From Anodontia alba (Eukaryota > Mollusca > Bivalvia > Lucinida > Lucinidae), in NCBI GenBank assembly GCA_964016985.1, contig OZ024828.1:72661264-72725263 (forward strand): DNA of 64,000 nt, written 5' to 3'. The translations under genes and the position numbers were made by a program. Positions 25,357-36,463 of the stretch are shown here, in pieces. The notes under the pieces are model-generated. The model ran no database searches, was not told the origin of the DNA, and saw nothing but the letters and a program-made list of their open reading frames with translations. Within the stretch, counting starts at the first letter, position 1. Each line of letters opens with the position of its first letter.

Positions 25357-26059
25357 ATCCTCTATATATTAGTAGATTTCTCTTAAAAGCCAATATGTTT
25401 CTTGTGCATAATACGCATGTCATGTATGCTACGCAGGTTTTGGTAGAACATCAGGTCACGTTAGTCCTTTGAAAGTACTGGGCTCATACATCATATGTGA
25501 AAAAGTAGTTCCGATTCAAGTCTGCAAGTGGATGAATGCAATGTTATATTGTTCTTTATTCCTTACGAATATAGTTTCAGTTTGAGACATCTGTTTGTAT
25601 TTTAAACACATTCCTATTTACGATTTTAATGATTAATGACTTTTTAAGGAAATACTTGTTAGGATGAAATCAACAAGAACTTTAATTTATTACCTTCCAT
25701 AAACTTAAATTGAAGCCATTATAACTTTATCACTACATTTTTCTTTGCTCGCAAATACCAAGGATTTGCTTTAAATTATGAAATTGAGCAACAACTTCAG
25801 AAACGTACTTGCGGACAAATACGCCCTGCGAAGATTCAAATCAGCCTTCGCATTCTCGTAATCTGATCAGAACCTTCACTGGGTGCAATTTAGATAGCCA
25901 AAGATCAAAAGCTTCATCATGCGAATGCACAGGCTGATCTCAGCCTTCGTTAGGCGCACATGTCAGAAGGTACATTTTCTCATGTCGCGGCTCAATTATG
26001 AAATTTCGATATAATATGAGTGAGAAACCAGTCAATACTATGTTTCAAATTTACTTCAG

Positions 26060-26152
26060 CTTGTAATCCTACGTGCACGGCTCCTGAAGTATGCTGTGGC
26101 GGTACATGCATGTGTATAACTCCAAATGTTATTGTTGGCGGAACATGTCAAT
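26060..26152 (+). CDS. Exon B3, 7-Cys EGF-like module
   Basis: Acceptor CTTCAG, donor GTAAGA, 93 bp, same peptide as B2 (CNPTCTAPEV...). It ends in T. The next exon, A4, begins with CT, restoring a Ser codon. The intron to A4 is only about 0.94 kb, because the third 10.3-kb unit is cut short. Confidence 0.78.
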
Positions 26153-26531
26153 GTAAGACTGTCTTCATTACTTTCCTTACGTATTACTTACCCTTATAAC
26201 TCTTGGTTACCAAAATAGATTCTTCCATCTCTGCATTAAGTCACATCCATCGCTGCCAAAAGGGTGACAGTTTTAAATCAAGAAATGAATGGCAAACCGT
26301 GTGGATCCTGATAAGATGGCTCATGTGGATCTACATTGTTTATAAAGGTACCTGTCTTGGTCTACAGGGCTGAAATTGTAAACTCTACTGCATAGCAGTT
26401 TGACCAATAGCCGATGCACATGTCTTTATAATACCGTATGCTAACTGTGCATTTATATTTTCAAAAATTACTGGAAAATTGTGTATTTAAATATGTATAT
26501 ATATAATTACGACAAACTTAAAAGCATTTAA

Positions 26532-26562
<31 letters not shown>

Positions 26563-26767
26563 CGACAAACTTAAAAGCAAGGTCAACAGAGGACCTGATG
26601 AGCGAACAATTTATTATTTCCAGCCTTATATATTCTTTCTGAAGTATGCATTTAGGGTGCGCATTTGAAGCACCTTGATAAATCGAGGCTATTCTAATGA
26701 GTACCCATCAGTCTTCTTGTCGGTGAAGAAAAAAAGCAGGAAAAAGAGAGTGACTGATCCTAATTTG

Positions 26768-27091
26768 GTTCCCAATGACAGCGTTTGCTATCTTTATATT
26801 ACATTTCAATATAAAGTTTGCAGTGTCAGCTACGCCTTTGACTTTATCCCCGTACTTCACAATAGTACAGATTATATTCATTTCCTTTTGGATCATTGGG
26901 CCATGTGTGGTATATTTGAAAATGAAGTTCTGCTTGTGTATACGCTAGACGGCATAAGCAGTGTTGCAGACTCCATAACTGCTTAAGAAATGTCTCAATA
27001 AAATAGAGACTCCCATTTTTCTAATCTTTAGTGTGTTTCCAAAGATAATCTTTTTGAGGTTTATTTTGCGTGTTGCGGATGTCTGTTACAG
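26768..27091. other. Unit-3 junction sequence, unassigned
   Basis: Unique sequence joining the truncated 10.3-kb unit to exon A4. It contains an open plus-strand stretch to about 26983 with no recognisable motif and a shorter one on the other strand; I see no reason to call either a gene. Confidence 0.4.
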
Positions 27092-27199
27092 CTTGCGCTT
27101 GTCCCGTTGATGAAGAATGTACAGTAAATGGTGACTGCGTTTGTGGTAATACGACAGTTAGAGATGGTGGTGCTTGCGTCGAGTGTGATCCAAATCTAG
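27092..27199 (+). CDS. Exon A4, diverged 7-Cys EGF-like module
   Basis: Acceptor TTACAG, donor GTTAGT, 108 bp. It encodes CACPVDEECTVNGDCVC and then GNTTVRDGGACVECDPNL. Cysteine spacing is identical to A1-A3 but several residues differ, so it is an older member outside the 10.3-kb duplication. It ends in G and fits E1, which begins GG, giving a Gly codon. Confidence 0.78.
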
Positions 27200-27747
27200 G
27201 TTAGTTGACAACCGTGGCCATTATTTTTTAGTAAAATAACTTTATCAAACCGACTATATTCTTTGTTATATCTTTTCGGATTCGACGGGTCTATAGAAAT
27301 TATACATTTTGATAATGCTTCATACAGATGCAAACTCTCTGAAATACTGATATAAGTGACAAAGGACACGTCGGATCAGGTTCAAAGCTAATGTGATGTG
27401 AGCTTTCTTACTGTTCACAGTGTATATTTGATAATCCACTGCTGAATAATATCTTTAATAGGTGTAAATTCCATATTGGATAACCGTTTGGCATTTTTTT
27501 GGAAGAAAAACTCCTTTTGGGTTTCTGCTTATAGAGTTTTGATTATATGGTGCCGTTGCTTTAAGTGCATCCTTCTTTCCCTTTCGTTTCTAGGACGGAA
27601 AGTGTTTGGTAATTGTATAGATTCCTGATCATTGCCTTCCTTTCTATTTACATTTAAATTATATATGGCCGGATTGCTAAAAGCGAATATGTCTACATGT
27701 ATATAAAACGGGTGAAATATAATAATAATATTTTATTTTATTATTAT

Positions 27748-27792
<45 letters not shown>

Positions 27793-28640
27793 TGACTGTC
27801 TCATATTCGCTGAGCTCAGAAATATATACAGTAGAACACGATTGGCACTTTACCGTGGATGATTCGTTTTTCAGTCCCTACAAAATCCTTCCAATACCTC
27901 AAGAAAACAAATATTTAGGGATTTTTTTCTTATTTTATCACGGAATCGTATGTTGTGTGTATTCATTAGAATCGCATCATCAAGGCGAGTCTAATGAGTA
28001 CACTCAACAACAATTATTGTGTAGAAAATCGAGAAAAATTCCCTAAATTATCGCTATTTGCTTCCTGACCTGGCACCATGATTAACCCTCAGTGGCTCCA
28101 ACTACCCATGTCTCGAACAATTTTCTATTCCTAAAGATGTTCGAGCAATTGAAGTTCGACTGTATTTTGATGTTTCTGGTTGGTAATGTTCTTTGTTTAC
28201 AGTTCCTCTTTGTTTGCATGGCCGTTACTGCATGTGTGCCGTTGTGTCATGTCATTGCAATTCGTGATATTCCAGAAGTCCACAATGCCTTGCGCGAACG
28301 TGACATCCGGTTTAAACGAAAGTAGAAAAACAATACTGATAGTGTTATGATGACCACATTTTGTTTAACTAGAGATAAATTATTTTCAAGATTTTACATT
28401 AAAATCCACTATGGGAATACTTTTAAGCAAATAGTCTAGATGGGAATAAAATTATACCGACCAGTGGGTTTATTTTCTTTCTTTTATCCTTGCAGTTATC
28501 ACCAGGAGCTCCGTGAAAAACAAGTGCAAGATTATTGCTGCTGATGACTAAATCCCGACATCACTCAATTTGAATTGTTTGGAAAGTCTATATTTTCACT
28601 CTATGAGTTAAAAGAATAAATATGTAAATCCCCGATATGT
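27200..28640. other. Intron after A4, no gene seen
   Basis: Contains ATT-rich low complexity (27717-27750) running into a long poly-T tract to about 27791. Short open stretches at 27792-28046 and 28092-28325 show no conserved motif, splice context or family resemblance. Confidence 0.5.
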
Positions 28641-28641
28641 T

Positions 28642-29263
28642 TCAGTAAACTTTACGAATACTCATGGCTAATTCTACTGTATGCCAGACTAAATGAAAAC
28701 CAATAGTTGAACCACGGCGGGCAAAGTCAAAACATATCGTCGTGCAATTAAAGAGTGAAGCATAACCATCAACAATAATTGGATTGACAACTAGGCATGC
28801 AGTCTGCCGCATAATATCCAGGCTATAGCCAATTCTTTTATAACGGTTAATAAGTTTTTTGAATTGCTCCGAAAAGTAAGATTTATCTACAATTTTGCTA
28901 AATCTGTACACTAACTCACCGTAAAATTCTGGTTCCGATATACCTTGTTGCAGAAATGTTTTCAGACTAACGCTATATTTTTCTAACAAGGCACTGTGTC
29001 TGCGATACAATTTCGAAAACGCTTTACGAAGTTAAAAATAAAGATAGCCCTGCCTAAGAAGTTTGGCAGTAAGGGCTTTATTACGGTAGTTAAAGTCATT
29101 AAGATTTGAAGAAGCTCTGGTGAATCCAATAAGTTGAGATATGTATACCCCATATGAGGTATGCCGGGGGACATCGCCATCCAGAAAAGGGAAATTGACT
29201 ATATCAAAATCACAATTGTCCCGTTTATCATAAATTTTGGTGGAAACTGTACCATTAGATATA
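28642..29263 (-). mobile_element. Penelope-type RT fragment (family 1), 3' part
   Basis: On the minus strand SYGVYISQLIGFTRASS and FNYRNKALTAKLLRQGY are followed, after a frameshift near 29020, by YRRHSALLEKYSVSLK, ISEPEFYGELVYRF and RIGYSLDIMRQTACLVV. The order is the same as in the C-terminal part of the copy at 56236-58085. The catalytic region is absent. Confidence 0.82.
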
Positions 29264-29388
29264 CATAGATCTTGTCCTATTGCTATGTTTAGTTTTGTTT
29301 AGCATTATGATCACCTTACTTTGCAAGAGGGAGCTGGTTGTTTTGCTTTTCTATTTTCTGTGGCTTGTGTACTGTCTGTCATGCTTTG

Positions 29389-29640
29389 CATCACGAAAAC
29401 ATGCCTATGCAATTTGGACCCCCTTCAACCCCACTGTTTTTTTATAATAAACTGGGGTTTACAGGGGTATACATTATATTTCTTATTTCTGCTCAAAAAC
29501 ATAGATTGTGGGTACTCGTTAGAACCGCCTCATCGATGCGGTTCTAACGAGTACCACAATCGACGAGGCGGTTCTAACGAGTACCCACAATCTATGTTTT
29601 GAGCAAAACTATGAAAAATATCAGTTATTTTATCTGAAAA
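29389..29640. mobile_element. MITE fragment with long palindromic core
   Basis: The left TIR CATCACGAAAACATGCCTAT is present and the right TIR is missing. The core 29491-29604 is a near-perfect inverted repeat (ATAGATTGTGGGTACTCGTT and complement) with extra CGAGGCGGTTCTAACGAGTA copies inside. It runs directly into an older Penelope fragment. Confidence 0.75.
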
Positions 29641-29644
29641 TTTT

Positions 29645-29990
29645 CATTTTTTTTTTTTCGAGATGTTTGCTCTTCCTCACGATGTCTACTTTTTGTTGCG
29701 AGTGACAATCTTTTAAAATTGTTCCGTAAAACCCTTTCACCAACAATCTTTTTGCATTTAAAGATTAAATCGCCATTAATATCAAGTTCCGACCGGCCTT
29801 CTTGCAGAAGTGTTTTCAAACCAATATTGTATTTGGATATTGATTAAGAACGAAGGCGCTAAAAATTTGAAAAATATTTTACGGAAATTATGATGCCGAT
29901 GCCCCTGCTTAAAAAGTTTAGCACTTAAAATTTATTTCAACTTATAATGTCACTGACATTCCGAGCAAAACGAATTAAATGTTATGAACC
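29645..29990 (-). mobile_element. Highly diverged Penelope-type RT fragment
   Basis: Minus-strand pieces HLIRFARNVSD, KTLLQEGRSELDINGDLI and FKCKKIVGERVLRNNFKR align in order with QLIRFASASSNLSD and the ISEPEFYGDLVYRFRKIVG region of family 1. Many stops. It seems older than the other copies. No gene is seen from 29990 to 30700. Confidence 0.55.
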
Positions 29991-30699
29991 AGTTTTTCAA
30001 ACAAATCATTATCACTGTTAAATAAGTCATCTAAATATAATTCAATGCTTAAATAGCATTAGCCTGAGTTTCTCAAGAAAGGGACAACATTATGTATCTT
30101 TCGTAACAAAACTGAAACAGATCTGCAATAATTGGCTTGGATAATGTTTGCATTCATATATTATCAACGATTTCTTAGTACAAGTTTATACCAAACCAAA
30201 TAAACATGTTATCAAGAAGAAATAAAAAAAAACTTTATGAGAAGACCATAGTAGGTTTGATGTCAAATTCGAGGCCAGACTAATTCGGATCGGGCCAATG
30301 TGGTCTCATTAGTGACCCTCATATTATTTCTAAAGGATCCCGGAATGAGTTGAATGCTCACAAGCGACGAGAAAATGCAATGTTCAATATAGGGGAGTAC
30401 GAGGCATACGTTTTACGCTGTGTAATTCCTGTGCCCCTGGATATGTTTTGACGATTCGTATGAGAAATATAGACTGTATCAGCTAGATTTATCGAGCGAT
30501 GGAATGAACACTCTTTGTTGTCATGTTTGGATTATTCTCCCCTTCTGATGTTTTAATTAAACATTGTGTTTAGAACTGTAGAAGTGTAGATTGGTTCCAG
30601 TAGGTAAGCCGCATGATTGAAAAGCACCTATGTTTTTTTTTTTTTTTTTTTTTTTTTTGTTTTGTTTTTTTTTTTTTTCGTCTCCCTTTCTCATACGTT

Positions 30700-31090
30700 T
30701 TACCTATTTTAGCTATTAGAAGAGTTCAGATCACGCTCATTCTGTGGCTTACCGAACATTCATAAAAGTAAATCAATTAGATGAAAATGTCAAGAAACCA
30801 ATGGTATCATTTTGGACCATAAAGTTAAAACTGACCTGAAATTATAGCGTGCCCAGCCTGTGAAACCCATAGACTAAGCAATCTAAATACTTTTTTATTG
30901 AAACCTTTATAAAGCACGTGAAAAGGTACGTACAGGAAGGCACTGACTTTCTTTTCCACATACAAAACAAAACAGACAAAAATGTTATTCAGATTTCATT
31001 CAGCGGTATAAATAAACAAACATTTCACACTCACTTTGATTAGAACCCACAGACGTTTGGCTAAAAAGTAGCCTTCATCGATTCACAAAC

Positions 31091-31121
<31 letters not shown>

Positions 31122-32330
31122 CTGAAACCTTTATTTCAATGGAAACTAAAACAATCCTAGAAAACACGAGGGTCCTGCAAAAAGTTCTGTCACTAATAGT
31201 CTTCCTTGGTTCTATTTCCGGTATATTTTAAAATGATTCACTGCACTTGAATGGTGTGTTGAATAACTAACGATACCCGTTTATTTCGTACAAATTGTTT
31301 TCCAACTGACCGAGTTATATCAAATTGAAATAGATGCAGTCATATACACTGACCAATTTACTTGTAACAATATAAAGAAACGACCAATCAAAGGATGGTC
31401 AGGAGTCCACCTTTTACATGACAACGCCTCCTCTCATAAGTGTGAGGTTGTCAAGTCATCCACCTTATTCACCTGACCTGAGTCCCTGTGACTTCTTTTT
31501 ATTTCCAAGGCTTAAGAAAATGCTTTCTGGAAATACGTATACGTCTAGAAGTTCTCTTGGCAGCGCTTTTTATCAGTGTCTCCACCAAAAGAAGACTATT
31601 TATCTGCTTTTCGCGACTGGGTAAAAAGGGTAAAAACTGGGTTAAAATGTACAAAAATGTGTTTCAGTAAAGGGGGAATACTTTGAAGGTTTGTAATAAA
31701 AATATGTTTGATAAAACGTAGCACGGAAGTAATCCGAACCCAGTGAGAAAAACTTTTTGCAGGACCCTCGTAGCAACCTCCAATTTGACTGAAAGATTTA
31801 CAATCAAGTTGAAGGCACTGCCACTGAAGCGAGATTTGCAACAACATATGCTACCCTTGTTCTCACTTACACTGATGCGCAGTTAGAAGAAACTAATGCA
31901 GAATTCTCAAACTACATATAAGAATACTGGAAAAGATTTGTGGATGACTGCTTATTCTGTGGTTAAAATAATATGAAGAACTTGACCATTTTTATAAAAT
32001 TCTTAACAGTTTACACCTTATAAGTAGTTTACAATTGAAACAAACGGAACAATTATCTTTTCAAAATATATTTATACACTACATACGGATAGTTGTCACA
32101 AAGAAACAGACACAAAACAGTACTTAGATTTCAAAGTATATTATCTAAATCACACGAAGCATAATATACCATACAATTTAGCAAGAAACATCTGTACTTT
32201 TTTCGGATGACACAGTAAGGGACAAGCATTTGCAAGAACTGCGCATATTTTTGGAATACAGAGGCTGCCGAAAAGAGATTAATCAGAAATGGCATTGAAC
32301 ACGAATTCAAAAAACTAAAATTCTCATAGT
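30700..32330 (+). mobile_element. Penelope-type RT fragment (family 2), copy 1
   Basis: Collinear with 62050-62950. Plus-strand debris includes a degraded thumbprint of VEGTATEARFATTYATLVL (the G-T-x-M-G-T-K-x-A-P-T-Y-A motif of this RT group) at about 31808-31864. A deleted mariner (31167-31770) and poly-T tracts (about 30632-30680, 31090-31122) interrupt it. The frame is destroyed by many stops. Confidence 0.6.
31167..31770 (+). mobile_element. Internally deleted mariner (second family)
   Basis: Inverted ends CGAGGGTCCTGCAAAAAGTT and AACTTTTTGCAGGACCCTCG bound 604 bp, half a normal mariner. The plus strand retains HDNASSHK (from about 31417) and PPYSPDLSPCDFFLFPRLKK, the second and third catalytic Asp regions. 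The first Asp region and the DNA-binding half are deleted. The ends differ from those of the mariner in the 10.3-kb units, so this is a separate family. Confidence 0.85.
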
Positions 32331-32459
32331 AAAAGATAAACTAGAGGGCCAAGATTGGCCTTTATCTCTCACCTGTGTACCAGGCAGGTGACCCTATGGA
32401 CTGGGTCATTTTTAATCCAGGGCTTTAATTCGAAAAAAAGTCAACTTGATATTTCAAAT

Positions 32460-33850
32460 GACGTTTCCAGTCAACTGGACTTTTGGTTCCAGAGAAGAGG
32501 TTTGAAATAGATTTTCAAGAGGGCAACAATGGTCATATAAACTTTCAGAACTATTTCAGCTAATTTTGATATACAAATCAACCGATGCTTACTATCAAAT
32601 TTCGAGTCAGCTGGTCTCTCTGTTAAGGAGAAATAGATTTTCAAGATGGCGACCATCACGGCAATCTTAGATTTTTGATCGGAACTATTTTAGCCATTTT
32701 CATCTGCAAGTTGGTCCGATACCTCAAGTTTCGAGTCAGTTTCGGTTAAGCGGAAAAAAAAAACGCTGCTATGACGGCTATCTTCGATTTCCGATAGGAA
32801 TAATTCTAACTATATTTTATCAACAAGTTGCCCCTATTCTTCCTACCAATTTTCGAATAAACTTGCCTTTCGGTTTAGGAGAAGAAGCGCAAAACATACT
32901 TTCAAAATGCCATCTTGGATTTCCTATCAGAATGATTTCAGCTATTTTTGATCTCCAAGTTGGTCCGATACTTCCTAATTAATTATGAGAAGAAGCGCAA
33001 AACATACTTTCAAAATGGATGCCATCTTGGATTTCCTATCAGAACGATTTTTGATCTCCAAGTTGGTCCGATACTTCCTAATTAATTTTGAGTCAATTAG
33101 CCTTTCGGGTCGGGAGGAGAACCGCAAAACATATTGTTATGATGACGGCTATTTTGGATTTCTGATCGGAACGATTTTAGCAATATATTTTTCTACTAGT
33201 TGCACCGATACTTCCCACCAAGTTTAGAGTCAATTGGCCTTTCCATTAGGAAGTATTTTAAAAAATTATTTTCAAGATGGTGATCATAACGAACATCTTG
33301 GATTTACGATCAGAACGATTTTAGCTATTTGTGATCTACAAATTGCCCCAATACTCCTACCAAGTTTCGCGTCAGTTAACTTTTCGGTTCAAGTGAGGAA
33401 GCGCAAAATAGATTTTCACCATGGCGGCTATGGCGGCTATCTTGGATTTTCGATCGAAACGATTTTTACTAGTTTTAATCTACAAGGTGCCCCGATACAT
33501 CCTAACAGGTTTTGACTCAGTTGGTCTGTCGGTACAGGAAAAGAAGTGCAAAATAGAACTTCAAAATGGCGGCCTTGGCTGCCATCTTGGATTTCCAATC
33601 GGAACGATTTTAGCTACTTCTTTATCTGCTGGTTGTCCTGATAGTTCCAACCAAAGTTCAATTAATTAGCTTTTGGGATTTTGAGAAGAACGCAAAATAG
33701 ATTTTCAAGATGGCGGTCATGGCGGCCATCTTGGATTTCCGATCTGAACGATTTGAGCATTCTTTTTAATTTACAAGTCATCTCTTTGATACCTAACAAG
33801 TTTCGGGCTGATTGGCTCAGGGGTGTATGAAGAGTAATTTTTTTAAAGCA
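32460..33850. repeat. Satellite array, about 110-145-bp monomers, copy 1
   Basis: The phrase GATTTTCAAGATGGCGGCCA and variants recurs near 32503, 32633, 32897, 33006, 33269, 33413, 33558 and 33698, each followed by ATCTTGGATTTCCGATCGGA and by an AAGTTTCGAGTCA...GGAGAAGAAGCGCAAAA segment. Monomers are quite diverged. Frames in it are not genes. The same array type is at 63070-64000. Confidence 0.88.
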
Positions 33851-33859
33851 AATTGTTGA

Positions 33860-34555
33860 CGCCTCACGATGGTCGACGCACGACGGACGATGCATGACGT
33901 TTGGCGGACAACGTACATTCACCGATCACAACTGCTCATCTTTAGCACTTCGTGCTCAGGTGAGTTAAGAAGACACAGAAATTAAACCACTCTTTTCCCT
34001 CATAATCCAAAAAATTCGGAAGTATTTGGAATAATAAAGAATAATAGACCGATGTTAATGAACGTTGATATAATAAGAAATGTTATTAAACATACTAGAA
34101 TTATTAAAAGCAAGCGGCAGCCACCAAACCTAAAAAAACTACTTTCAAAAGCCAAGTTTATCAGCTCAATAACACAAAATGACAGAAAAACTAAATAAAC
34201 AAAGCGTGGAAACTCTAACTGCTAGTTGTGTCAATACATTGTAGAAGCAACTCCATGGAGTTATAACTTTCATGGAAAAAATATTTTCCGTTACGGAATA
34301 CATGACATATGAAGCACAGATTGTCATATATGTTATAGAAGCTTTTGATGTATTCTGATTCGTCAGAGGACCCTTATTTATGATTTTGATTTAGTCTGTT
34401 TTTCGCCCCTATTTTTATATAGTGCTAATGTTATTCAGTTGTAATGTCCTCTGGGACTATTGGGTCCATTATTATGTGTTAAAATAGAATTCCGCTCAAA
34501 CCTGCTATGAAACGTGCATTTTTCATTTTTTCTAATGAACATACTATGTAAAACA
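33860..34555. other. Intergenic/intronic; 34340-34555 is a copy of the M-to-b intron
   Basis: 33860-34340 holds nothing I recognise. From about 34340 the sequence parallels the intron that follows M exons (compare 38500-38705: CCCCTATTTTTATATA, CTCTGGGACTATTGGG, AGAATTCCGCTCAAAC), although no M exon is present upstream here. Confidence 0.55.
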
Positions 34556-35876
34556 AAAGGGTATGAGAAAAGTCCAGGGAATGCCACTATCACAAACCGC
34601 AGCCCTTCCGGGACACCAAGAGGAAGAGAAAACCGACAAAACCAAACAAGCACAAATCGAACAAACGTACCAAAAGCACTAAGATTAGCTCTCTCTTCCC
34701 CAAGCGAGGTAATCGCAATGCGAAAAACACAAAGAATAAAATAACACACGGTAAGACATAAAACAAATCTCCTCGTAGAATAAACCACAAAGCAATAAAA
34801 AGTAAGACTAACACCGGGACCACCACCTTAGAACGGTCAGTAGAGTAAACCACTGGGGAGTTTAAAGCACTTTTACAGCTAGCCAACTTCAGCCTGGTTC
34901 CGATGCACCTCTTAATACAGAAATACATAAAAATTAGGTTCATATAAAGGCTCCCAACTCAGTGAATGCATCAAAGCGAAAACATGAAAATCAAATTAAT
35001 CACTTTAATAAACAAAGACGGGTACTCATGGCTAATTCTACTGTATGCCAGAGTAAATGAAAACCAGTAGATGAACTACGGCGGGCCAAGCCAAAGACAT
35101 ATCGTCAAGCCCAATCCCACTGGTTAAAGTTTTACTAAGGGGCCGTCATTGAGTCTGAAGTCCGAAGCATAGCCATCAACAATGACAGGATTGACAACTA
35201 GGCATGTAGTCTGCCGCATAATATCCAGGCTATAGCCAATTCTTTTATGACGGTTAACAAGTTATCTAAATTGCTCCGAAAGATTTTCCTTCAATGTTTC
35301 TAAATCAGTCCACTAAGTCACCGTAAAATACTGGTTCCGATATACCCGATATGTGCAGAAGTGTTTTCAGACTGACGCCATATTTCTCTAACAAGGCACT
35401 GTGTGTGCGATGAAATTTCAAAAACTCCTACGAAATTTAAAATACCGATAGCCCTGTTTATGAAGTTTGGCAGTAAGGGCTTTATTACGGCAGTGAAAGT
35501 CACTTTGAAGAAGCTCTGGCGAATCTAATAAGGTGAGATATGTAGACCCCATATGAGATACGCCGGGGGACATCGCCATCCAGAAATAGGAAATTGACTA
35601 TATCAAAATCAACATTGTCCCGTTTATCATAAATTTTGGTGGAAACTGTACCATTAGATATACATAGATTCAAATCAAAAAAGATGCCTCGGTATCGGAA
35701 GAATTTCCTCTATTTTATTGGAGTTCTGTAGGGTATATGCGGTCCACCATTTGGTCAAAGTAAATATTGACAATATTTAATAAATCATCAAGGCATTTTG
35801 AAGTTGAATTAAAAGTCTCAATAATGTCAGCCTGATTTTCAAGTGAGAGAGACTTCATGAAATCTATCTCATAACA

Positions 35877-35911
<35 letters not shown>

Positions 35912-35940
35912 AATCTGCAACAAGAGGAACACAATTGCAT
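34556..35940 (-). mobile_element. Penelope-type element (family 1), truncated copy
   Basis: Inserted in the intron before E1; intron homology stops at AAAAC near 34555 and resumes at CCCAGTCCGGTATGTTCTGA near 35941. Minus-strand RT debris includes CLDDLLNIVNIYFDQMV (35750-35800), FHCRNKALTAKLHKQGY and RIGYSLDIMRQT. The Tyr of the catalytic YLDD is Cys. Many stops. The 5' half is replaced by a poly-A run at 35879-35910. Confidence 0.82.
34600..34943 (-). pseudogene. Hydrophobic ORF 3' of Penelope RT, copy 1
   Basis: Downstream of the RT remnant, on the same strand, a frame with highly hydrophobic segments (PVLVLLFIALWFILRGD, VLPCVILFFVFFALRLPRLG, ELILVLLVRLFDLCLFGFVG) stays open. The copy at 56236-56600 keeps the same frame. 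Function unknown; it could be a small membrane protein of the element or fortuitous. Confidence 0.4.
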
Positions 35941-36245
35941 ACCCAGTCCGGTATGTTCTGATTTTAATTTGTGCTGTTTATACAAGCGAGCCATAGTTCG
36001 GAATAATTTGGAGTAGAAACGTTCTCTCCGTTGAAATGTGAATTGTATTATAGTGAAAACTATTGTAATTGTTCCTATGTCTGACTACATATTTTAGGTT
36101 GATGATGATAACAGCACTGTACAAATTATGACAAAGAATTTGTTAAAACGTCCTTTTAGTTGAAATGTGCCTTTTTTTTAGGTAACGATGTAATTATTCA
36201 TCCTAAACCACCCTGCTAGTTTGATGGTTTTTCTTTAAATTACAG

Positions 36246-36359
36246 GGTGTCCCGCGTGTACTGGTGTAAAAGTATGTGTTGTTGACGGTGGATCCGCTAT
36301 GTGTGTATGCCCATCTGGATATGTTGACGATGGCAGTGGAGGATGTACGTCAGTACCTG
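36246..36359 (+). CDS. Exon E1, 6-Cys EGF module
   Basis: Acceptor TTACAG, donor GTATGT, 114 bp. It starts with GG, unlike the AG of later exons, which matches the G left by exon A4 (Gly). It encodes CPACTGVKVCVVDGGSAMC, VCPSGYVDDGSGGCTSVP. The six Cys are spaced C-x2-C-x5-C-x8-C-x-C-x11-C. By flanks it is a b-type exon whose M partner has been lost and whose upstream intron received a Penelope element. Confidence 0.83.
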
Positions 36360-36419
36360 GTATGTTCACACTTTTGTTATTTGCAAATCATCATAGTTGC
36401 TTGTTATTGTGATTAGAAA

Positions 36420-36463
<44 letters not shown>

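Larger units (their letters stand above)
20696..26767. repeat. 10.3-kb tandem unit, copy 3 (truncated)
   Basis: Collinear with copies 1 and 2 for about 6.07 kb, then similarity stops after CTGATCCTAATTTG. In the other copies the Penelope fragment starts at that point. It contains MITE plus mariner, A3, foldback and B3. Its remaining intronic stretches (20696-21867, 23436-24639, 24748-25205, 25357-26059, 26153-26767) show no further gene. Confidence 0.92.

Noticed and set aside
26675..26986. 103-codon plus-strand frame after unit 3
   Set aside because: No recognisable domain, no splice fit with the phase-1 exon series, and it starts in transposon-derived sequence.
28092..28325. 77-codon frame with hydrophobic and Cys-rich stretch (CMAVTACVPLC)
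   Set aside because: Cysteine spacing does not match any of the EGF classes, and there is no acceptor or donor in phase 1.
33234..33669. Overlapping open frames in the GGCGGCCAT arrays
   Set aside because: Satellite monomers translate to repeated phrases such as ILDFRS; no start or splice context.
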